From: Kaistella soli
GTDB taxonomy: Bacteria; Bacteroidota; Bacteroidia; Flavobacteriales; Weeksellaceae
DNA: 64,000 nucleotides
Reading direction: 5' to 3'
NCBI RefSeq assembly: GCF_019038595.1
Contig: NZ_JAHOPF010000004.1
Span: 253,747 to 317,746, forward strand
The notes under the pieces are model-generated. The model had not been told where the DNA came from and ran no database searches. It was given only the letters and a program-made list of their open reading frames with translations. The first letter of the stretch is position 1; every line of letters begins with the position of its first letter. Below are positions 1 through 7,852 of this stretch, piece by piece. The position numbers and the translations under genes are program-made.

Positions 1-2
1 TC

Positions 3-1259
3 GATAAAATTGAATATGGAAAGAGCTTAAATGTAGATTTTATTATCTGTGATCACCATTTACCGGGAGATGAAATTCCGAATGCGGTGGCGGTTTTGGA
101 TCCGAAAAGAAAAGACTGCAGATATCCTTTCAAGGAACTTTCTGGTTGTGGCGTAGGCTTTAAACTTTGCCAGGGATTAAATACCATCTATAAAATTCCC
201 GAAGCCGAACTTTTCGAACTTACCGATTTACTGGCCATTTCTATTGCTGCAGATATCGTTTCGATGACCGGCGAAAACAGAGTTTTGGCAAAACAGGGTT
301 TAAAGATTTTAAGAAAATCAAGAAATCTGGGTCTACGAATGCTTATTCCGGAAGATAAACTGGCCACTTTTGAAATATCAAATATCGTTTTTGAAATCGC
401 CCCAAAAATAAATGCTGCAGGAAGAATTTCCCATGGAAAAGCGGCGGTGGAATTGATGGTTTCGGATAATCTGAAACAGGCTCATCAGATTGTCAACGAC
501 ATTATTACGCTCAATGATTCCAGAAGAGAAATGGATATGAGCAGCACTACCGAAGCACTTTTACAGGTTGAAGAAACCGGCCAGCTTCAGAATTTCACCA
601 CTGTGGTTTACGGCTCCAGCTGGAATAAAGGAGTAATTGGAATTGTAGCATCAAGACTTATCGAAACTTATTACAAACCTACTTTGGTTTTCACCGACGG
701 CAATAATGGTGAAATGGTAGCTTCGGCACGTTCTGTAGCCGATTTTGATGTACACGACGCTCTTGAAAACTGCTCAGAACTCTTTCTCAAGTTTGGCGGC
801 CACCCCGCTGCTGCAGGACTTTCCATGGAAAAAGACAAATTTGACATGTTCCGTGAAAAGTTCGAGAAAGTAGTTGCAGAAAAAATCAGGGAACACCAGA
901 AAGAACCTAGTGTTACGATCGATTCAGAAGTTGAAATTGATGAACTGAACAAGGATTTCTTTAATTTCCACCGAAAACTTGCACCTTTCGGGCCACACAA
1001 TATGAAACCGGTTCTGGTCCTGAAAAACCAGAAAGTTGCAGGCTATGTAAAAACGATGGGAAAAGACGGAAGCCATATTAAATTTTATATCCGACAGGAG
1101 TCTACAGGCAGAAATATCGAATGTATCGGTTTTAAATTAGGCAAGTATGCCGAACAGTTCCGGGAGAAAACTTTCGATATTGCGTTCACCGCGGAAGAAA
1201 ATCACTGGAAAGGAAATGTCACTTATTTCCTGAATATCCGCGACGTCAAGTTCAACTAA
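3..1259 (+). CDS. recJ: Single-stranded-DNA-specific exonuclease RecJ (5' end outside window)
   Basis: RecJ is a 5'-3' single-strand DNA exonuclease of the DHH phosphoesterase family, used in RecF-pathway recombination and mismatch/base excision repair. The frame is open from base 3, and 418 codons are visible. The DHH motif (CDHHLPGDE) is read at about bases 48-75, upstream of the first GTG at 87, so that GTG is not the start. The DHHA1 RNA-binding motif GGHPAAAGLSM lies near bases 795-830, followed by the C-terminal OB-like domain. Family members are about 570 residues, so roughly 150 N-terminal residues lie before the window. It converges on the next gene with 23 bp between stops. Identification is firm. 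Confidence 0.95.
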   Translation, partial: DKIEYGKSLNVDFIICDHHLPGDEIPNAVAVLDPKRKDCRYPFKELSGCGVGFKLCQGLNTIYKIPEAELFELTDLLAISIAADIVSMTGENRVLAKQGLKILRKSRNLGLRMLIPEDKLATFEISNIVFEIAPKINAAGRISHGKAAVELMVSDNLKQAHQIVNDIITLNDSRREMDMSSTTEALLQVEETGQLQNFTTVVYGSSWNKGVIGIVASRLIETYYKPTLVFTDGNNGEMVASARSVADFDVHDALENCSELFLKFGGHPAAAGLSMEKDKFDMFREKFEKVVAEKIREHQKEPSVTIDSEVEIDELNKDFFNFHRKLAPFGPHNMKPVLVLKNQKVAGYVKTMGKDGSHIKFYIRQESTGRNIECIGFKLGKYAEQFREKTFDIAFTAEENHWKGNVTYFLNIRDVKFN

Positions 1260-1282
1260 AACCCTCGTTATTGTTTTGAGAT

Positions 1283-2434
1283 TTAAAGCATTTTATGTCT
1301 CTCAAATTTTTTATTACGGTCGAAAAGATATCGGTAAGTTGCCAGTTTTCTGGTGACTTCGGTTTCTAAATTCTCCGCAATTTTCATCATTTTTGGATTA
1401 AAATCGCCAATCCACTGCATTTCGTAATCTTCAAAAGCTGTCGTTTTTCTGAAATGTCTTGTACCTTCCCAAATCATAAACCCATCAATTCCCTTTTTTT
1501 GCCATTCAGGAATAACGCCAAAAACCAAACCTACCATTTTTTTATTCTTTCGGAATTTCTTCACCAAAAGGAATTTCAGTTTCTGCCAAAGTCCGAATTT
1601 CCCATCTAAATATTTGAACCATTGGTTCAGATCCGGAATATTCATCCACATCGCGATCGGCTTTTCATTTTCATACACAAACCAGGAAATATGCTCATTG
1701 ATTACCGGCTTCAAAGTTTTAAAGATTTTTAGGGTCTGCGCATTTGAAATTTGTTTTCCTTCGCCATGATTTGCCCATGCTTTGTTATAAATTTCAGTAA
1801 AATCAGCTGCAAATTTTTCAAGCTGCTGAACTTTCATTCTCCTTGCTGAAATCTCTTTGTTTTTCGAAATTCTTTCATGCATCTGGATAAAATTTTCAGC
1901 CACTTCATCATGAATTTTTCTTCCAAAACACAATTGGTTGAAATAAATCTGAAATCCGTAATTCTCAAAAAGTTCCTTATAATAATGAGGATTATAATTC
2001 ATTCCGTAAAGCGGCTCGGAAAAACCTTCTATTAGAAGGCCCCAGAATTTGTCCCGCTCACCGAAATTAATTGGTCCGTCCATCGCTTCCATACCTTTGT
2101 CCTGAAGCCAATTTTTAACAAAATCAAAAATAAAATTGGCCGTTTCCTGATCATTTATACAGTCGAAAAAACCAAAACCTCCGGTCGGCTGTTTCTGCTT
2201 ATATTTTTTACTGATGAAGACAGCAATTTTACCCACGGTTTCATTTCTCTCATTTGTAAAGAGAAATCTTTCACATTCACCGGAACGGAAAAATTTATTT
2301 TTTACAGGATTAAAGACTGCTTCAACATCCTGATCTAGCGGCCGGATATAATTTGTGTCTTTAGAAAAAAGTTTGGAGGGGAAATTCAGAAATTCTTTAA
2401 CGTGATCGTCAGAAACGACTTTTACTGCCTTCAT
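1283..2434 (-). CDS. GNAT-fold protein, YghO-like (function unknown)
   Basis: A 383-residue cytoplasmic protein without signal peptide or membrane segment. It resembles the conserved GNAT-fold proteins found across Bacteroidota and distantly E. coli YghO: an N-terminal motif (FLNFPSKLFSKDTNYIRPL), a central GPINFGERDKFWGLL block, and a C-terminal acyltransferase-like half containing VFGVIPEWQKKGI, which resembles the acetyl-CoA loop of N-acetyltransferases. Substrate is unknown. It starts 79 bp from a divergent KefF-like gene, so the two probably share a control region. The fold assignment is from motif resemblance only. Confidence 0.7.
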   Translation of the reverse strand: MKAVKVVSDDHVKEFLNFPSKLFSKDTNYIRPLDQDVEAVFNPVKNKFFRSGECERFLFTNERNETVGKIAVFISKKYKQKQPTGGFGFFDCINDQETANFIFDFVKNWLQDKGMEAMDGPINFGERDKFWGLLIEGFSEPLYGMNYNPHYYKELFENYGFQIYFNQLCFGRKIHDEVAENFIQMHERISKNKEISARRMKVQQLEKFAADFTEIYNKAWANHGEGKQISNAQTLKIFKTLKPVINEHISWFVYENEKPIAMWMNIPDLNQWFKYLDGKFGLWQKLKFLLVKKFRKNKKMVGLVFGVIPEWQKKGIDGFMIWEGTRHFRKTTAFEDYEMQWIGDFNPKMMKIAENLETEVTRKLATYRYLFDRNKKFERHKML

Positions 2435-2490
2435 CTCTCAAAAATAAGAATTATTTTTTTTGAGAAGCAATATGCTTTTATTTTTTTCGC

Positions 2491-2498
2491 TAATTTTA
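2491..2498 (+). promoter_or_regulatory. Bacteroidota -7 box (TAATTTTA) for the KefF-like gene
   Basis: This matches 7 of 8 positions of the TAnnTTTG -7 element. It lies 15 bp before the TTG at 2514 and downstream of the upstream ATG/TTG candidates at 2472 and 2460, which supports the TTG start. Confidence 0.45.
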
Positions 2499-2513
2499 TA
2501 CAAACTTCAGTCT

Positions 2514-3035
2514 TTGAAAAAAACGCTGGTAATTTTTGCACATCCCTATTACGAATATTCTACCGCAAATGTAGAGTTAGTAAAGGCATATGAAGGAATT
2601 GACAATTTACATTTCAAAGATTTATACGAAGAATATCCGGATTTTCATATCGCGACTTTCCGGGAAAGAAAAAGAATTAAAGATTTTGAAAGGCTGATTT
2701 TTCATTTTCCCCTTATTTGGTTTGGTCTTCCGCCGCTTCTTAAGCTTTGGATCGATGAAGTCTTCGATATGAATTGGACTTCCGAAGATGACCATCCGCT
2801 TTTAAACAAAGACGCTGTTATTATTGTAACCGTTGGAGGAAAGAAAGATAATTATTCAGAAAAAGGTCTTTATGAAACTACGATCCCGGATCTAATGAAA
2901 CCGCTGACACTTTCTTTAAAGGTAAACAGTATCGAAGTAAAAGAAATTATTGCCATACACGATGCTGATGATTTAAAAGAAGCTGAACTCAAAAAAAACT
3001 CAGAAGAAATCAAAAAAACACTGCAGATTCCATGA
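2514..3035 (+). CDS. KefF-like NAD(P)H-dependent oxidoreductase (K+ efflux ancillary subunit)
   Basis: A flavodoxin-fold FMN quinone reductase of the KefF/MdaB type. KefF proteins bind and activate the KefC potassium efflux antiporter. The N-terminus KKTLVIFAHPYYEYS is the classical first strand with the FMN phosphate loop. FHFPLIWFGLPPLLKLWID and the VGGKKDNYS segment match the family. I chose the TTG at 2514 (173 aa, close to KefF at about 176) because longer starts would add a hydrophobic non-family extension and because a -7 box lies just upstream. The stop overlaps the next start as ATGA (3032-3035), so it is translationally coupled to the KefC-like antiporter, the same pairing and order as E. 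coli kefF-kefC. Confidence 0.82.
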   Translation: MKKTLVIFAHPYYEYSTANVELVKAYEGIDNLHFKDLYEEYPDFHIATFRERKRIKDFERLIFHFPLIWFGLPPLLKLWIDEVFDMNWTSEDDHPLLNKDAVIIVTVGGKKDNYSEKGLYETTIPDLMKPLTLSLKVNSIEVKEIIAIHDADDLKEAELKKNSEEIKKTLQIP

Positions 3036-4867
3036 CGGAGAACTCTCTTGCGATGACGACCCTTATTTTTCTGGGGGCAGCAATAATTATGGTTCCTCTG
3101 GTTCGCAAGCTGGGGCTGAGTTCGGTTATTGGATTTATTCTTGGCGGAATTATCATCGGACCTTTCGGGCTGAAACTGACAGGAAGAGATTCTGATGACA
3201 TTATGCATGCGACCGAATTTGGAGTGGTAATGCTTCTTTTCTTAGTCGGATTAGAAATGGAGCCGAAAAAATTCTGGAAAATCAGGAAGAAAATTTTAGG
3301 GATGGGTTTAAGTCAAATGTTGATCACGATGACTGCCCTATTTCTGGTTTTCTATTTAGCAGATTGGCGGCCGGATCATGCATTGGTGGCTGCTGTATGT
3401 TTTGCGCTTTCCTCCACCGCAATTGTTTTGCAGACTTTAAAAGAGAAAAACATTTTCCGTACGGAAGCTGGCGAATCGTCATTTTCCATTTTACTTTTTC
3501 AGGATATTTCGGTGATTCCTATTTTAGCACTCCTTCCTGTACTGGCGAAAAGACCTGAAGATCATGAGCACCAGCTGCTTTTACAGTATTTACCGGATTG
3601 GCTGCAGCCTTTTTCCATTATTCTGGGAGTTCTGCTGCTTATTTTTTTAGGGAAATTTATTTTCGTTCCGTTTCTGCGTTATGTTTCCCGGTCCGGAATG
3701 AACGAGCTTCTTACTGCATCTTCACTATTTTTAATTATCGGAGTCTCAGAACTAATGGCTTCCGCGGGTTTAAGTCCGGCACTGGGAGCATTTTTGGCCG
3801 GCGTAATGTTGGCAAACAGCGAATTCCGTCATGAATTGGAAAGCCAGATCGAGCCGTTCAAAGGTTTGCTTTTGGCAGTATTTTTTGTGAGTGTTGGCGC
3901 GACCATCAATTTTTATGTGATCATGCAGGATCCGATGTTTATTTTTACCACGACCGTTGTGGTGTTACTGATCAAATTCATGGTGCTTTTAGGTATCGGT
4001 AAATTCTTCGGACTGAAAACCGATCAGAATTTTCTTGTCGCTTTCGCGCTGTCACAGATTGGGGAGTTTGCTTTCGTACTGATTAATTATTCCACCAATT
4101 TATATTTACTCAATCCTCAATTAAATGCGCAGCTTATGGCGATAACCGCCATTTCGATGTGTGTTACTCCAATAGTTTTAATCATCAATGAAAAGTTTCT
4201 GGAACCTAAATTCATGACTGTTGAAGAAGATTTATCTGATGACTCTGAGCCCATTAAAAAAAGAAAAATAATTATTGTAGGTTTTGGCCATTTCGGAAGC
4301 ACTGTGGGGAGATTGCTCCACGTAAACGGAATTCAGGCAACTGTACTTGACAATGATTCCCAAAGGGTGAATTTATTGAAATCAAACCGCTTTAAAGTAT
4401 ATTTCGGAGATGCTACCAAACCTGGAATTCTCCGGTCTGCCGGTGCGGAAACAGCTGATCTGCTTATTTTATGCCTGGATAATCCGGAGAAAAACAAACT
4501 GATCCTGGAATATGCACGTAAAAACTTCCCGCAGCTTAAAATTTTTGTCCGCGCGAAAAACCGGCTGGACGCTTACGATTTTTACAATAATGGAGTTGAT
4601 AACATTTACAGGGAAACTTTAGGAACCGCTGTTGATATGGCTGTAGATATTTTGAAAGCCACAGGCATGCGTTCTTATGCGGCGAGAAGACTTGGCAAAA
4701 GATTCATGATGATTGACAAAGCGATGGTCCGAAAACTCGCGAAGGAACAGTTAAAAGATAAAGTTTCTTTTACCGTGAACGAATCACTGGAACGGGAAGC
4801 AGAACTTCTTGCCGAGGACAGCCAGTCTTTCGATGAATCACAGTGGAGTGATAATGAAGATATTTAA
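3032..4867 (+). CDS. KefB/KefC-type monovalent cation:proton antiporter (CPA2) with RCK domain
   Basis: A 611-residue inner-membrane antiporter that probably exports K+ in exchange for H+ during electrophile stress or pH change. About 12 hydrophobic segments fill residues 5-385. Family motifs GFILGGIIIGPFGLKL and LGAFLAGVMLANSE are present. A TrkA-N/RCK nucleotide-binding domain follows (IIIVGFGHFGSTVGRLL, Rossmann GxGxxG near residue 413). An acidic tail follows, ending in DNEDI. It is coupled by ATGA to the KefF-like gene. Its stop lies 1 bp from the stop of the convergent lipoprotein gene, so little room exists for a terminator. Ion specificity is inferred. Confidence 0.9.
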   Translation: MTENSLAMTTLIFLGAAIIMVPLVRKLGLSSVIGFILGGIIIGPFGLKLTGRDSDDIMHATEFGVVMLLFLVGLEMEPKKFWKIRKKILGMGLSQMLITMTALFLVFYLADWRPDHALVAAVCFALSSTAIVLQTLKEKNIFRTEAGESSFSILLFQDISVIPILALLPVLAKRPEDHEHQLLLQYLPDWLQPFSIILGVLLLIFLGKFIFVPFLRYVSRSGMNELLTASSLFLIIGVSELMASAGLSPALGAFLAGVMLANSEFRHELESQIEPFKGLLLAVFFVSVGATINFYVIMQDPMFIFTTTVVVLLIKFMVLLGIGKFFGLKTDQNFLVAFALSQIGEFAFVLINYSTNLYLLNPQLNAQLMAITAISMCVTPIVLIINEKFLEPKFMTVEEDLSDDSEPIKKRKIIIVGFGHFGSTVGRLLHVNGIQATVLDNDSQRVNLLKSNRFKVYFGDATKPGILRSAGAETADLLILCLDNPEKNKLILEYARKNFPQLKIFVRAKNRLDAYDFYNNGVDNIYRETLGTAVDMAVDILKATGMRSYAARRLGKRFMMIDKAMVRKLAKEQLKDKVSFTVNESLEREAELLAEDSQSFDESQWSDNEDI

Positions 4868-4868
4868 A

Positions 4869-5351
4869 TCAATAATTCGGGCAATCCTGAACATTGATAT
4901 TGGTAAGATTCAGTGTTTTGCCGTTTACAGTAACTTTCACTTCAGGGAAATCTCCGGCAACACAGTCGCCCGTTCCGCTTTTGAAATCTCCGTTTACAGC
5001 TTCAATTTCAACACCGTTTCCGTAAAGTGAATAGTTATTTTCATTAAAATCAAAACGGTCTAAATCATAATCTTTCCCGTCAATTTTAATATTTCCTTTA
5101 TTTGAATTCTGATCGAAAAAAAACAGCGTTTTACCGTTCTGGACGAAAACCGCTCTTCCTTTCCCTGAACTTACATTCTGTGGAGTAATTTCAAAAACGC
5201 CAGAATAATCAGGATTTTCAATATTGGGAATTTCGGTACTGTCAGCTGCTAAACTTCTACTGTCAGAAATTTTATGATCGGTTACGGTTTCTTTTTCCTT
5301 AGTACACGAAATTAAAACAGCATAAATGAGAAAAGGAAGTATGTTTTTCAT
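4869..5351 (-). CDS. Predicted lipoprotein, function unknown
   Basis: A 160-residue protein with a short signal peptide and lipobox (AVLISC, Cys about residue 16), so it is probably anchored to a membrane. After a Thr/Ser-rich linker, the rest (from about residue 48) looks like a small beta-rich domain with two Cys in the tail (GDCVAGD, NVQDCPNY) that could form a disulfide. I do not recognise a named family. It reads in the same direction as the GH13 gene 28 bp upstream and may be cotranscribed with it. Confidence 0.7.
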   Translation of the reverse strand: MKNILPFLIYAVLISCTKEKETVTDHKISDSRSLAADSTEIPNIENPDYSGVFEITPQNVSSGKGRAVFVQNGKTLFFFDQNSNKGNIKIDGKDYDLDRFDFNENNYSLYGNGVEIEAVNGDFKSGTGDCVAGDFPEVKVTVNGKTLNLTNINVQDCPNY

Positions 5352-5379
5352 ATCAATTTTTATTGACTGTGAACAAGAA

Positions 5380-6450
5380 TCATTCCTTAACTAAAACGAG
5401 ATAAGACCACGGCAAAAGTTTGATATTGGTTTTATCTTTAATATTATAAATTTTTCCCGTGAAAAGTTCGCGGTATTTTCCCTGAAAATATGCGGTATTC
5501 AGATTGACCTCAACTGTTTGGTCAGAAAAATTCAGAACAGGAAAAACTGCGTCATTATTTTTTTCTCTGTAAAAAGAAATGATTTTATCCTGATGATCGT
5601 TCACCACTCTTATCATTTCGCCGCCATATTTGCCGTTCCACAATGCCTGATTGGCATGTTTCAAATGGAAAAGTTTGGTAAAGAGTTCTGTATTTTCGTT
5701 GGCTTTCCATTCGATAGGATCTTTGTCAAAAAACTTAAGACTTCTGTTAAGTCCCGCTTCCTGACCGCTGTAGCAAAGCGGCATTCCGTTGACTACACCC
5801 GTCATTACGATAGCAGTTTTCAGACCGTCACCAAAATTAAGGTAAGGATTTCCTTCCCAGGAATTTTTATCGTGGTTATCGGTAAAAGTCATTCGGTAAG
5901 CGTTATGTGGAACTGAGTTTACATCATGAGACAGATATTCTACAAGACCGCCGAGTTTTTGGTGATTAACGGCTTCCCGCAGTTTATCCCATAAACTCCA
6001 GGAATACGTCATATCAAATGATTTTTTGTAAAGATCTCTGCTTTCCCATTCAGCCAGCATGAATACGGGTTTTATTTCATCAAGCTCTTTTCTTGCGTTT
6101 TCCCAGAAATCAACCGGAATAAATCCGGCAACGTCGGCTCGGTAGCCGTCAATATTGGCTTCTTTCACCCAGAACTTCAGTGCATCAGTCATGTATTTTC
6201 TGAAATCCGGGTTGTCATAATCGAAATCGATCACATCATCCCAGTCATACCACGGCGTTGGCTGGAAGTTTCCTGCGCGGGTTTTGGTGTACCAATCGGG
6301 ATGCTGTATTGTTAAAGGATTATCCCATGCAGAATGGTTTCCGACCCAATCGATAATGACATACATTCCCATAGCATGAATTTTGTCGACCAGATTTTTA
6401 AAATCTGTCATGGTACCAAATTCGGGATTAATCCCAAGAAAATCCTTCAC
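5380..6450 (-). pseudogene. GH13 alpha-amylase, C-terminal (catalytic) fragment after a frameshift
   Basis: This frame carries most of a family GH13 glycosidase. GYRADVAGF holds the nucleophile Asp, MLAEWES the acid/base Glu and FTDNHDKN the third catalytic acid, followed by a beta-sandwich C-terminus (PWSYLVLVKE). It lacks the signal peptide and the first beta strands of the barrel, which are encoded in the preceding frame (6447-6746). The apparent start is a GTG at 6448-6450 that overlaps the upstream stop (GTGA). In intact homologues the text would run GSYYS-VKDFLG without a break; adding one G to TCGTGAAGG restores this and gives 455 residues. It is either a real inactivating frameshift, a sequencing error, or a split gene joined by stop/start coupling. 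Confidence 0.85.
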
Positions 6451-6746
6451 GAATAATAACTTCCCAATGTTCCTTTTCTGTTCTTTTCTCCAATCGGGTG
6501 AATCGGCATAAGCCAGATAATGTCTACACCCATCTTTTTCAGACGCGGCAAATGCTTTTCAAACGCTTTAAAAGTACCTTCCTGAGTATACTGGCGGACA
6601 TTCACCTCATAAATAGTAGCGTTTTTACTCCACTCCGTATGCGTAATCTCCACATATTCTTTTGGCTGGTAACGGATATCTTTGGTTTGGGTTTTAAAAA
6701 AACTGAAACTTAGAAGTAAAAGCAAAACAAGAGCAGAGTTTTTCAT
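6447..6746 (-). pseudogene. GH13 alpha-amylase, N-terminal fragment before a frameshift
   Basis: 99 codons encode a signal peptide (residues 1-20, hydrophobic LVLLLLLSFSFF) and the start of a GH13 (beta/alpha)8 barrel. ATIYEVNVRQYTQEGTF and IIWLMPIHPIGEKNRKGT are textbook first-strand and loop motifs. The frame ends with TGA at 6447-6449, directly after GSYYS, where the downstream fragment continues the same fold in another frame. Together the fragments would make an exported (periplasmic or lipidless surface) alpha-glucan hydrolase of about 455 residues. Alone, this piece cannot be active. Confidence 0.85.
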
Positions 6747-6805
6747 GATAAAATTTTTAGATCAGATACAAAGCTGTTATGAAATACAATCCCGAAAAAG
6801 CAAAA

Positions 6806-7219
6806 TTAATCCGCTTGAAAACTGATAACCGCCAAACGGTAACCGTTCATTCCGAACCCGCTTAAAACGCCGTCAGTATGAGCCGCGGTTACAGATTTCT
6901 GGCGGAACTCTTCCCTTTTGTAAATATTACTGATATGAACTTCGGCTTTAGGTTTTGAAATATTTTTCAAACAGTCGGCAATTGCGTAAGAATAATGGGT
7001 AAAAGCGCCGGGATTGATCACGAGCGCATCAAAATCATCTTCCTGAATCCGGTTGATTATTTCACCTTCAATGTTCGATTGAAAACAGCTGATTTGGTGA
7101 TGGGGAAACTCATTCTGAAGATTTTGGAGATACACCTCCATGGAAACATTTCCGTAGATTTCAGGTTCACGGGTTCCGAGGAGATTGAGGTTAGGGCCGT
7201 TAATGATAAGGATTTTCAT
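6806..7219 (-). CDS. aroQ: 3-dehydroquinate dehydratase, type II
   Basis: Third step of the shikimate pathway: dehydration of 3-dehydroquinate to 3-dehydroshikimate; type II enzymes form dodecamers. MKILIINGPNLNLLGTREPE at the N-terminus holds the catalytic Tyr-loop region. NPGAFTHYSYAI, EVHISNIYKREEFR and GFGMNGYRLA are the family blocks. I start at ATG 7219 (137 aa) rather than the seven-residue longer frame, because the family always begins at this Met and a perfect -7 box lies at 7238-7245. It reads away from the tRNA-Glu terminator and is probably monocistronic. Confidence 0.95.
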   Translation of the reverse strand: MKILIINGPNLNLLGTREPEIYGNVSMEVYLQNLQNEFPHHQISCFQSNIEGEIINRIQEDDFDALVINPGAFTHYSYAIADCLKNISKPKAEVHISNIYKREEFRQKSVTAAHTDGVLSGFGMNGYRLAVISFQAD

Positions 7220-7237
7220 AAGGTGTATAAAACTCCT

Positions 7238-7245
7238 CAAATATA
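7238..7245 (-). promoter_or_regulatory. Bacteroidota -7 box (TATATTTG) for aroQ
   Basis: A perfect TAnnTTTG match on the minus strand, 19 bp before the aroQ ATG at 7219. Confidence 0.7.
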
Positions 7246-7249
7246 AACA

Positions 7250-7284
7250 TAAAAAAACTTCCGAAAAATTAATTTCGGAAGTTT
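7250..7284 (-). terminator. Rho-independent terminator after rpsT / tRNA-Glu
   Basis: A 12-bp perfect stem (AAACTTCCGAAA with its complement, 7255-7266/7273-7284) with a 6-nt loop, followed on the minus strand by a run of T (complement of 7251-7257). It ends the rpsT-tRNA transcript before aroQ. Confidence 0.85.
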
Positions 7285-7286
7285 AG

Positions 7287-7358
7287 TAGCCCGTAGGGGA
7301 GTCGAACCCCTCTTACCAGGATGAAAACCTGAGGTCCTAACCGATAGACGAACGGGCC
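7287..7358 (-). tRNA. tRNA-Glu (anticodon TTC), copy 1
   Basis: A 72-nt cloverleaf: acceptor GGCCCGT/ACGGGCT with a G1.U72 wobble, D-arm GTCTATCGGTTAGGAC, anticodon stem TCAGG/CCTGG around loop TTTTCAT (anticodon TTC), T-arm AGGGG-TTCGACT-CCCCT, discriminator A. No CCA is encoded. It lies 18 bp after rpsT on the same strand with no visible promoter between, so it is probably cotranscribed with rpsT. Confidence 0.95.
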
Positions 7359-7376
7359 GTGCGTCTTTTTATAAGT

Positions 7377-7631
7377 TTACGCTAATTTATTAACGTGCTT
7401 AGTCAACTTGCTTTTTAAGTTTGCCGCTTTGTTTTTGTGAATGATGTTTTTCTTCACCAATTTATCCAACAAAGAGATTACTTGTGGCAACTGTTCAGTT
7501 GCAGCTTGCTTATCTTCTTCATTTCTCAATACTTTCAAAGCTGTTCTAGCAGTCTTGTGATAGTATCTGTTTCTTAATCTTTTCTTTTCGCTTTGTCTGA
7601 TTCTTTTCAGAGCTGATTTATGATTTGCCAT
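7377..7631 (-). CDS. rpsT: 30S ribosomal protein S20
   Basis: An 84-residue, Lys/Arg-rich three-helix protein that binds the 5' and 3' minor domains of 16S rRNA. The N-terminus [21 protein letters not shown] is the S20 signature, and the length is normal. It sits between two tRNA-Glu genes on the same strand, with its own perfect -7 box upstream, so S20 and at least one tRNA are likely transcribed together. Confidence 0.97.
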   Translation of the reverse strand: MANHKSALKRIRQSEKKRLRNRYYHKTARTALKVLRNEEDKQAATEQLPQVISLLDKLVKKNIIHKNKAANLKSKLTKHVNKLA

Positions 7632-7651
7632 ATCTTCTAAAAACTTGGGTG

Positions 7652-7659
7652 CAAAGATA
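7652..7659 (-). promoter_or_regulatory. Bacteroidota -7 box (TATCTTTG) for rpsT
   Basis: A perfect TAnnTTTG on the minus strand, 21 bp before the rpsT start. Confidence 0.75.
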
Positions 7660-7720
7660 GATATCTTTTTTTAATTACCAAATAATTTCTTTATTTTTTT
7701 TCAAAAACTTTCATTCTTTG

Positions 7721-7792
7721 TAGCCTATAAGGGAATCGAACCCCTGTTGCAAGAATGAAAATCTTGAGTCCTTACCACTAGACGAATAGGCC
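7721..7792 (-). tRNA. tRNA-Glu (anticodon TTC), copy 2
   Basis: A 72-nt cloverleaf: acceptor GGCCTAT/ATAGGCT, again with a G1.U72 wobble, D-arm GTCTAGTGGTAAGGAC, anticodon stem CAAGA/TCTTG around TTTTCAT (anticodon TTC), T-arm with loop TTCGATT. It differs from copy 1 in the acceptor, D-arm and anticodon stem, so it is not a recent duplicate. A perfect -7 box lies 17 bp upstream. Confidence 0.95.
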
Positions 7793-7808
7793 TTTGTTTT
7801 GAGGACTG

Positions 7809-7816
7809 CAAAAATA
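7809..7816 (-). promoter_or_regulatory. Bacteroidota -7 box (TATTTTTG) for tRNA-Glu copy 2
   Basis: A perfect TAnnTTTG on the minus strand, 17 bp before the tRNA 5' end. Confidence 0.7.
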
Positions 7817-7852
7817 GAAATTAAGTTTTAATCCTGCAACACTTGCCCAAAA

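Noticed and set aside
87-89. GTG at base 87 as the start of recJ
   Set aside because: The frame stays open to the window edge and the essential DHH motif lies upstream of this codon.
2402-2593. 63-codon plus-strand ORF across the GNAT/KefF-like divergent gap
   Set aside because: Overlaps the KefF-like start in another frame and has no coding signature.
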